Positions 58,801 to 64,000 of a stretch of DNA of 64,000 nucleotides are shown piece by piece; position 1 is the stretch's first letter; each line of letters starts with the position of its first letter. Under the pieces are notes generated by a model. That model worked only from the letters and a program-made list of their open reading frames with translations. It was not told the DNA's origin and made no database searches. Source of the stretch: Eubacterium sp. Lineage in GTDB: Bacteria; Bacillota; Clostridia; Lachnospirales; Lachnospiraceae. The position numbers were made by a program, and so were the translations under genes. The stretch spans positions 54,542-118,541 of the forward strand of contig JAEFAB010000040.1 in assembly GCA_016292095.1 (NCBI GenBank), written 5' to 3'.

Positions 58801-61028
58801 CTCTTTAAGAATACATCTCTCAGTTCTGTTTCACCTAACTGATCTGCCATTAATGCACCCATTCCCAAAGGATGAAGGTTCTTTCCTTCCCAGTATGCAT
58901 CACCTGCAGGATTTAAGTTCTTTGTAGCATCTTCCAACTGACTTAAGTATCCAAGAATTGCTTCTCCATCGAAGTCTGATGTTCTAGGAAGTGCAAATGT
59001 TGGAAGAAGACCTGCAAAGTCTGAAACAGTGCTAAATGATTTTCCTTCAATTGTTTTCATATCACCACGTACTGATGTGTATGTGGTAAATGCATTGTTA
59101 TCATCTGTAGAATGTTTCCACTGATGAGGTAACATACACATAAATGTGTTTCCTGTAAATCCACCTCTTTTTACATTTGTTGTTACTGCGTAATTAGAAG
59201 TAATTTTACCCTGAGCGTCATTGTAGTTATATGTTACAGAAGTGTTTGTAACAAATGCATAACCATGACGATAGAATGTTTCAATCTGGCCCTTGTTTTT
59301 CATTGTACCGACTGACATATATCCGTCATTTCCCGGGAAAGTGATTCTGATATTCTTTCCGATTTTCTTAAATTCAGTATTTGCCGGCACTGATAAACAG
59401 TAATAGCTCTTTGATGTATTTGTTCTGTTTTTATTATCACTATCTGTTACTTCAATTCCAATGTGGTCTGCTGTCACTGAAGAAAGATTGTTTGTCAAAA
59501 TTTCGTTTCCGTTACCATCAAAAATTGATGTAATATTTGCTGATGTAATAGTCACTGCTCTGGTTGTTCCATATTCTGTGTAAATATATGGAGAACCTTT
59601 TACAAATGTACTTGTCATTGCCACATGATTGTCATCAGCTAACTGTGCTGTTACCGAGAAATCACTGTATCCGCTTACTTTATCACAAGCGGTTTCTGTT
59701 TCAAGGTTTTCAGGTAAAATATAAAAATCAATTTCTGTTTCGGTATTCACTGATACATTCACATCAGTTGGTCCCATATCAGGAAGCCATCCTTCTGTTG
59801 TAGTAAGGATTCCAAGTCCCTTTGTGGAATACTTTGTCTTAAATGGCAATGTACAAAGAGGATTACCAAACTTATTGATTAACATTGACTGCCACCAGTC
59901 ATTACTTGCGATTGGTGCATTTACGTTATCTGTTTTGTAAATTGGTAATTTTGCTTTTTCATTGTACATAGAGTTTGCCAGATAGGTTCCCTTTCCATCT
60001 GAAACAACTCTTGACTGTGGAAGATTAGGAATACTGTGAGTTACCTTTTGGTCACCATTCTTATATTCGTAAACCTTCATTTCATATATACTAAATCCGC
60101 TACCACTTTCAACTCTTGTATATCCATACATTCTTACATAACGTGCATTTGCATAAAGTTCAACATTTGCTACATGGAATCCGGAACCTTTTGTTTCGCG
60201 GAATAATGTAGTCCAGTTGTTTCCGTCTGTAGATGTCTGAATGTCATATATTTTTCCTGCGTCAGATGCCCAATCAATTACAACCCGACCAATTTCATAA
60301 TTTCTTCCAAGATCAACTGTTAACCACTGGTTATCTGCTTCTCCGGAAGTCCAAGATGTATTGTCCTTTCCATCTACTGCATTTGTAGCTAACACTCCGG
60401 TCTGATTGATTACACCATTTTCATCATACATCCACCAAATATCTCTCAGTGAAGATGCTGATACGTTTTTGCCCTGCGCAATATTTGTTCCATATTTTAC
60501 CGGTCTCTTTGTTACTCCGTCTAAACCGTACACTTCAAATTCATAGAGAGAGTAACCATATGCCGGTAACTGTTTTTCTGTCATATACAATCTTACATAT
60601 CTGGCATTCGCCTGAATATTCCGTTCTTCATTTCCTCCGTTGCAATTGTTATTTGCATCGATTGTTGTCCAGTTCTCTTCATCATTAGAAGTCTGAATCT
60701 GATACTTCTTTGCATAAGCCCCTTCCCAATAGAGTTTCACACCTGTAATCTGTGTTACTTTTCCTAAGTCAACGTAAATCCATTCCTCCTGATTCCCCCA
60801 GGCACTTTCCCAACGGGTTCCCAATGTGCCGTCGGCAACATATGCCGGATCGCTATTACCCACACTTGAGCTGGCGTATACTGCTCTTCCTTTTGAAATA
60901 ACATAAGGCGAGTTGTCATCCGCTTTAACTGTGAGATTCTGTGTTGGAAGCATTCCAACAACCATAGCAGTTGCTAAAAACGCTGCGAACGTTTTCTTCG
61001 CTTTGGTAATCACGTTACCTTTTCTCAT
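55878..61028 (-). CDS. Secreted multidomain endo-beta-1,3-glucanase: F5/8C x2 - GH81 - CHB_HEX - F5/8C - CHB_HEX - F5/8C x2
   Basis: Signal peptide; GH81-like FGNPLCTLPFKTKYSTKGLGI, ICDHHFTYGYFMFAATVLA, HSWAGGYADNDSGNNQESASESL; repeated VDLGQxYxINxVxxxWExxYxKxYKIQxSTNGNNWTT (F5/8C) and GATIYYTTDGSxPN (CHB_HEX_C). Start at 61028 behind GGAGGAG. Confidence 0.88.
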   Translation of the reverse strand: MRKGNVITKAKKTFAAFLATAMVVGMLPTQNLTVKADDNSPYVISKGRAVYASSSVGNSDPAYVADGTLGTRWESAWGNQEEWIYVDLGKVTQITGVKLYWEGAYAKKYQIQTSNDEENWTTIDANNNCNGGNEERNIQANARYVRLYMTEKQLPAYGYSLYEFEVYGLDGVTKRPVKYGTNIAQGKNVSASSLRDIWWMYDENGVINQTGVLATNAVDGKDNTSWTSGEADNQWLTVDLGRNYEIGRVVIDWASDAGKIYDIQTSTDGNNWTTLFRETKGSGFHVANVELYANARYVRMYGYTRVESGSGFSIYEMKVYEYKNGDQKVTHSIPNLPQSRVVSDGKGTYLANSMYNEKAKLPIYKTDNVNAPIASNDWWQSMLINKFGNPLCTLPFKTKYSTKGLGILTTTEGWLPDMGPTDVNVSVNTETEIDFYILPENLETETACDKVSGYSDFSVTAQLADDNHVAMTSTFVKGSPYIYTEYGTTRAVTITSANITSIFDGNGNEILTNNLSSVTADHIGIEVTDSDNKNRTNTSKSYYCLSVPANTEFKKIGKNIRITFPGNDGYMSVGTMKNKGQIETFYRHGYAFVTNTSVTYNYNDAQGKITSNYAVTTNVKRGGFTGNTFMCMLPHQWKHSTDDNNAFTTYTSVRGDMKTIEGKSFSTVSDFAGLLPTFALPRTSDFDGEAILGYLSQLEDATKNLNPAGDAYWEGKNLHPLGMGALMADQLGETELRDVFLKRIKKILVNWFTYDGANDISYFIYNQNWGTLFYEQSEFGANAAICDHHFTYGYFMFAATVLATYDEQFYNDYKGMIELMIRDYANPSDNDSEYCRFRAYDMYEGHSWAGGYADNDSGNNQESASESLFSWVSMYLWGVLTENDTYRDAGVFGFSNEMEAVEQYWFDYDKDNWIDAWPYEVVGQVYGGINFYGTFFGGQPLYVYGIQWLPISEYLTYYGMNQTRAAEIYAGLENDTDVAMAKAIQAAQNEGKTQAEIDKMVNEYPHQDTGWQHITWPFLSQTDPNRAMQKFLANDTKVQRTDTANTYWFISAMKELGVKTTEIVATGDCSAAVYYNKNTNKYTATVWNPTNETKVVGFNVNGTQKGTATIGAKALVSFEVYKDRNFNIQQAETPEISVPSGTYDDTQYVTLSSTTPGATIYYTTDGSMPNTSSQVYDGSTFAVSSTATVKAIAVKDQYITSAMASSTITVDGSNVSKDINIALGKNVTVSSAENATVGGDKLVDNDKSTRWSSGFTDNENATIDLGQNYTINKVTLAWEASYAKEYKIQVSTNGNNWTTVYENNNCKGGDEEIVFDATTCRYVRMQGVKRALAYGYSLWEVGVYEAATVATPTFSKASGTYSGTQNISISSATKGVEIRYTTDGSTPNANSKLYVPTVKISNTTTLKAIAYRKGMIPSSEATATYTINGGSGNPDPDPDPDPGLPTTENLAKNKTTVSSGDENGAMASGNAVDGNSGTRWSSNFADDAWMYVDLGQTYSVNKVVLTWEAAYGKDYKIQVSTNGNNWTTVKTLTNQNGGTDTIEFSATDARYVRMQGVERALPYGYSIWEMEVYGAGNGSGSGSGSTNGANVAINKTVTASGSENDAMAATNAVDGQSGTRWSSNFTDDAWMTVDLGQTYSINRVVILWEAAYGKAYKIQVSTNGSDWTTVSNLTNQDGGTDSVTFNSVNARYVRMQGVERALPYGYSIWEFGVYGE
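55901..56660 (-). repeat. Tandem near-identical F5/8C-encoding repeats
   Basis: Copies at 55901-~56230 and 56324-~56660 share an exact 49-nt run (cccaaatagaatatccatatggtaatgcacgttcaacaccctgcattct); third diverged copy from 57011. Confidence 0.85.
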
Positions 61029-61461
61029 TTTTTTCTCCTCCATTTTTAACTGCTTAATACTCTGTTCATTACAAAACAGTCAAAAAACGTAAAACACGTT
61101 TTGCATGCATTTTGACTTATTTCACAATGAATTATCCGAACCGTTTTGCATCTCGGACAAAATGCAAGAACATAATAAGATTAGAGAGAAAAAATGTTTT
61201 TTGCAATATATCAACAATTTTGAAACGTTTTTCTTTATTTTTTTGTGCATTTTGTATAATACCACTGCATTTCAAAGGGGTCATAAAACAATTTTTAGTA
61301 TATTTTTCTGTTTTTTTATTTTTCTTCACAGCCTTGGAACGTTTTTATTGACATAAAAGTGTTTTTATTTGATTTCTTCATTTTTTAAACTTTAGCACTT
61401 TAGCTCAACATATTGATATTTTTTTCTTCTTTTTTCATTTTTTATCCCCTAAAAAACAAAA

Positions 61462-61497
61462 AAAGAGGGCATCTTCAAAAAAGATTTTCCTCTTTTA
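61462..61497 (-). terminator. Terminator after the small coat-like genes
   Basis: AAAGAGG...ATCTT / AAGAT..CCTCTTT stem plus T-tract. Confidence 0.7.
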
Positions 61498-61557
61498 ATC
61501 TTTCACAAGTTTTGGAATAAAAATCCTTTTTGATTCGCCCCTCTTCTTTCCTATTTT

Positions 61558-61809
61558 CTAAAGTCCGGAAGTAAAGATTGCTCTCACTCGCGATACTTCC
61601 TGATCTGTTGCTTTTTCGGCCGGAATATAATAATTTTTCATTCTGGCAATCTCATATAATTCTTCCTGTGATGTTTCACAACTGTTTCTAAAATTCTTTA
61701 ATGTCTGTTTTAACTGCTTATTATCTGTCTGAGGAATCATTTCTCCAAACTTTCCCAATTCCGCATTAATGGATTCTAACGAATCTGTTACCATATATTT
61801 TTCCTGCAT
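61558..61809 (-). CDS. Small helical spore-coat-like (CotF-like) protein
   Basis: MQEKYMVTDSLESINAELGKFGEMIPQTDNKQLKQTLKNFRNSCETSQEELYEIARMKNYYIPAEKATDQEV; YYxPA-type ending seen in CotF-like proteins. Confidence 0.7.
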   Translation of the reverse strand: MQEKYMVTDSLESINAELGKFGEMIPQTDNKQLKQTLKNFRNSCETSQEELYEIARMKNYYIPAEKATDQEVSRVRAIFTSGL

Positions 61810-61822
61810 AATGCTCCCCTTT

Positions 61823-62008
61823 CTATCCTAAAAATCTCATCAGCTCATTCTTATTGTCTACCGCTGATTGAGCTGCCTTATTAAAGAACTGCTGTAAGTT
61901 TTTATCTACTGCCTTTTCGGCATACTCAGTCATTTTGTCATGGCTTGTTTCATAGCCGGTGATCAAATGTCTGATATTCTGCAATTCCAATTCTGTTAAA
62001 TCTGTCAT
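61823..62008 (-). CDS. Small helical spore-coat-like protein
   Basis: MTDLTELELQNIRHLITGYETSHDKMTEYAEKAVDKNLQQFFNKAAQSAVDNKNELMRFLG; adjacent to the gene above. Confidence 0.6.
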   Translation of the reverse strand: MTDLTELELQNIRHLITGYETSHDKMTEYAEKAVDKNLQQFFNKAAQSAVDNKNELMRFLG

Positions 62009-62085
62009 AACAAACCTCCTATTTTTTTACTACAGAAACAGTATTGCCGAATTTTTATTTTTTATTCATTTTTCGTATAAAAAGA

Positions 62086-62126
62086 AAGTGCCCACCATTC
62101 AGTATCAAACTGTTTGGTGAGCACTC
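62086..62126 (-). terminator. Terminator after the GH64-like gene
   Basis: AAGTGCCCACCA / TGGTGAGCACT stem with T-tract on the minus strand. Confidence 0.75.
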
Positions 62127-62158
62127 GCCCCTTTTGATTATTTATTATAATTTTCTGT

Positions 62159-64000
62159 TTACCACTTCAAATCAATAGTCCATCTGGATGCATTTCCGCA
62201 TTCTACCAGTGTACTCTGATCTGCTACGTCGTCATAGCAGAATCCATATGCTCTGCTTCCAACGGAATGTCTGTGGAAGAACGCTGCATATTCGTTATAG
62301 ATTTCTCCACTCTTATAGAATGTAGATGGTTTGCCCCACTTTTCAGGTTCCATTGCAATACCTCTGGTGAAGGCTGCACAAAGCTGTGCTTCAATTGCTA
62401 ATTCCTTACTACTTTCATATGCCTTGTATAAATTTTCAGGACTAATTCGATTGAATGCGCCTCTACCTTCCAATACATCCTGAGTCGTTGGCTTATCAAT
62501 GTAAAAGACACCTTTATCATTGGTAAAAATCATTCTGTTTCCGGATACACGTCCGGTGAAATCGCCGGCTTCGGAACTGATTGACAAATCATGACTTGAA
62601 TAATAATTCCAGAAACGATTGATATAATCATCATAATAATTTCCATACTGCTTTCCTTCACCGAAAGTCAGTTTAGCCGGACACATAATTCGTTCTTCTG
62701 TAATTAATGTACGGAATTTATCAGAAACTTCATTATAGTATGCACTAAAGATTTCTGCTCTTGTTCCAACGTCTCCCACACATCTGTCATATCCGCCGTA
62801 CTCATCTGTCAATCTTGTTACCATTGGGAAACTGAAGAAGTCTACACGGGTTGTATTTCCGTGGAATGTAATTCCACCGTTTACTGCTTCTGTTGTAAAT
62901 TCGATGTATTCAAATAATGTATGATAGTTTGCATCTCCCGGGTTATTAGTATCCGGACCTGCATATTCAATATTTCCTTCTGAACCATTAAAGGTAATAT
63001 AAACAGGTTCGCCATAACTGATATACATTCTTCCTGATTCTACAGCCGGAAGATGAACAGATTTGTTATCAGCTAAGTTATGAACAATTTTTTGTGAATA
63101 GCTTCTGCTTCCAATCATTCCATCATTATCTGAAAGATGTGCTTCAATCAGGTTTCCATTTGCATCAACATATGCAGTCTTATGTGTTACAGGATTTCTT
63201 CCAACAACTATCCAATAAATCTGATCATTTCTGTACTGTCCACCTGTTTTATTATTTAACTGAAGAATAATTTTTCCGTCCTGTTTCTGAATACTTTCAT
63301 CAATTACCGGCTTATTTTCTTCAGCAATTTCTGTTGTTTCTTCCGGTGCTGTTCCGTTTACGATTATTTCCATGCTAACACGATTTGATTCAGTATTTGC
63401 CTGTGGATTTACGTGCGCAACAGAAACCACGTGCTTTCCTGCTACCTGAACCGGAATTGAGTATCTTGCTGCTGTAACTTTTGTTTTCTTACGAACACCG
63501 TCCACATAAACGTTATAGCAGTTTGGTTCAGCTGCTCCCCAAACAACACTGATAATTCCCGCATCCGGATTTTCAACGACCATACCGAATGGTTCGGCAA
63601 TGGATGAATCGGTTGTGAAATTAATTGTTGTCTGTGGCTGTGTCGGCTGCTGAGTTGGCTGCTGTGTCGGCTGCTGAGTTGGCTGCTGTGTTGGTGCCTG
63701 TGTTGTAGGCTGTGTTGAACCACTTCCCTTTGCATTGTATACACGAAGAACTGCCTTCACCTGATTTGCATTGTTATAAACAATGACTGTATTATCTTTT
63801 TCTGTTAAATCATTTACATTAATAAATAGTCCGGCTCCTTCAACTTTTCCTGTTGATGTCTGTCCATTTACTGTAACATTCTTAATATCTGCATCATTAA
63901 AGATGTTATGGATTGCAACAATTCCCTGGAAGTTCTGAATGTTATTTGGTCTAACTTCCCCTTGTGTAACAACCACTTTATAAGTATTTGCTAACGCTCC
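62159..64000 (-). CDS. Secreted GH64-like (thaumatin-fold) beta-1,3-glucanase with CBM-like and Fn3-like N-terminal modules (5' partial)
   Basis: VESGRMYISYGEPVYITF, FEYIEFT, HGNTTRVDFFSFPM, AAFFHRHSVGSRAYGFCYDDV are GH64-like; frame stays open to the window edge (...GALANTYKVVVTQGEV). Confidence 0.78.
   Translation of the reverse strand, partial: GALANTYKVVVTQGEVRPNNIQNFQGIVAIHNIFNDADIKNVTVNGQTSTGKVEGAGLFINVNDLTEKDNTVIVYNNANQVKAVLRVYNAKGSGSTQPTTQAPTQQPTQQPTQQPTQQPTQPQTTINFTTDSSIAEPFGMVVENPDAGIISVVWGAAEPNCYNVYVDGVRKKTKVTAARYSIPVQVAGKHVVSVAHVNPQANTESNRVSMEIIVNGTAPEETTEIAEENKPVIDESIQKQDGKIILQLNNKTGGQYRNDQIYWIVVGRNPVTHKTAYVDANGNLIEAHLSDNDGMIGSRSYSQKIVHNLADNKSVHLPAVESGRMYISYGEPVYITFNGSEGNIEYAGPDTNNPGDANYHTLFEYIEFTTEAVNGGITFHGNTTRVDFFSFPMVTRLTDEYGGYDRCVGDVGTRAEIFSAYYNEVSDKFRTLITEERIMCPAKLTFGEGKQYGNYYDDYINRFWNYYSSHDLSISSEAGDFTGRVSGNRMIFTNDKGVFYIDKPTTQDVLEGRGAFNRISPENLYKAYESSKELAIEAQLCAAFTRGIAMEPEKWGKPSTFYKSGEIYNEYAAFFHRHSVGSRAYGFCYDDVADQSTLVECGNASRWTIDLKW
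63639..63700 (-). repeat. In-frame 24-nt tandem repeat encoding a (PTQQ)n linker
   Basis: tgtcggctgctgagttggctgctg unit repeated, encoding APTQQPTQQPTQQPTQQPTQPQ. Confidence 0.85.

Noticed and set aside
55878-61028. GH81 protein as an equally strong N-glycosylation target
   Set aside because: It has 36 sequons by hand count, but spread over ~1,720 residues, and several come from the conserved NGNNWTT motif of F5/8C modules. Possible substrate, not evidence on its own.
1-64000. tRNA, rRNA, prophage or classical transposase genes
   Set aside because: None recognised by eye; small tRNAs could be missed, so tRNAscan-SE would be needed to exclude them.

Overview
This is a low-GC Firmicutes chromosomal segment, probably Lachnospiraceae/Clostridia. 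That assignment is an inference from gene content and synteny (polC-ispG-rseP-dxr-cdsA-uppS-frr-pyrH; tsf-rpsB-topA-dprA-comM-sigK; rnj-DUF1292-ruvX-ireB-mtaB; thiI-nifS-rsmE-prmA; hrcA-grpE-dnaK-dnaJ). Most of the window is housekeeping DNA. The standout is a minus-strand locus at about 34.3-43.9 kb, with its own strong sigma-A-like promoter. It encodes (i) a secreted 962-aa Ig-like-repeat protein with 30 hand-counted N-X-S/T sequons, all confined to about 605 residues, (ii) a Wzx-type flippase, (iii) a LicD-family protein, (iv) a DPM1-like GT2, (v) a second GT2, and (vi) an 828-aa STT3/PglB/AglB-family oligosaccharyltransferase with DxD-type, TxxE-type and WWDYG motifs. I propose this is an N-linked protein glycosylation cassette with its own dedicated acceptor, possibly acquired from methanogenic archaea. 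Other points of interest: a nested-palindrome element (33.89-34.14 kb) next to that locus, an orphan Flp pilin missing from the ORF track, a structured rpsB leader, a hairpin over the sigK RBS, a perfect CIRCE element, an HPr/Crh-like protein lacking His15, a DUF3800 gene directly behind the heat-shock operon, and two secreted beta-1,3-glucanases (GH81 and GH64-like) flanking small coat-like genes. All assignments come from reading the sequence; no database search was run.
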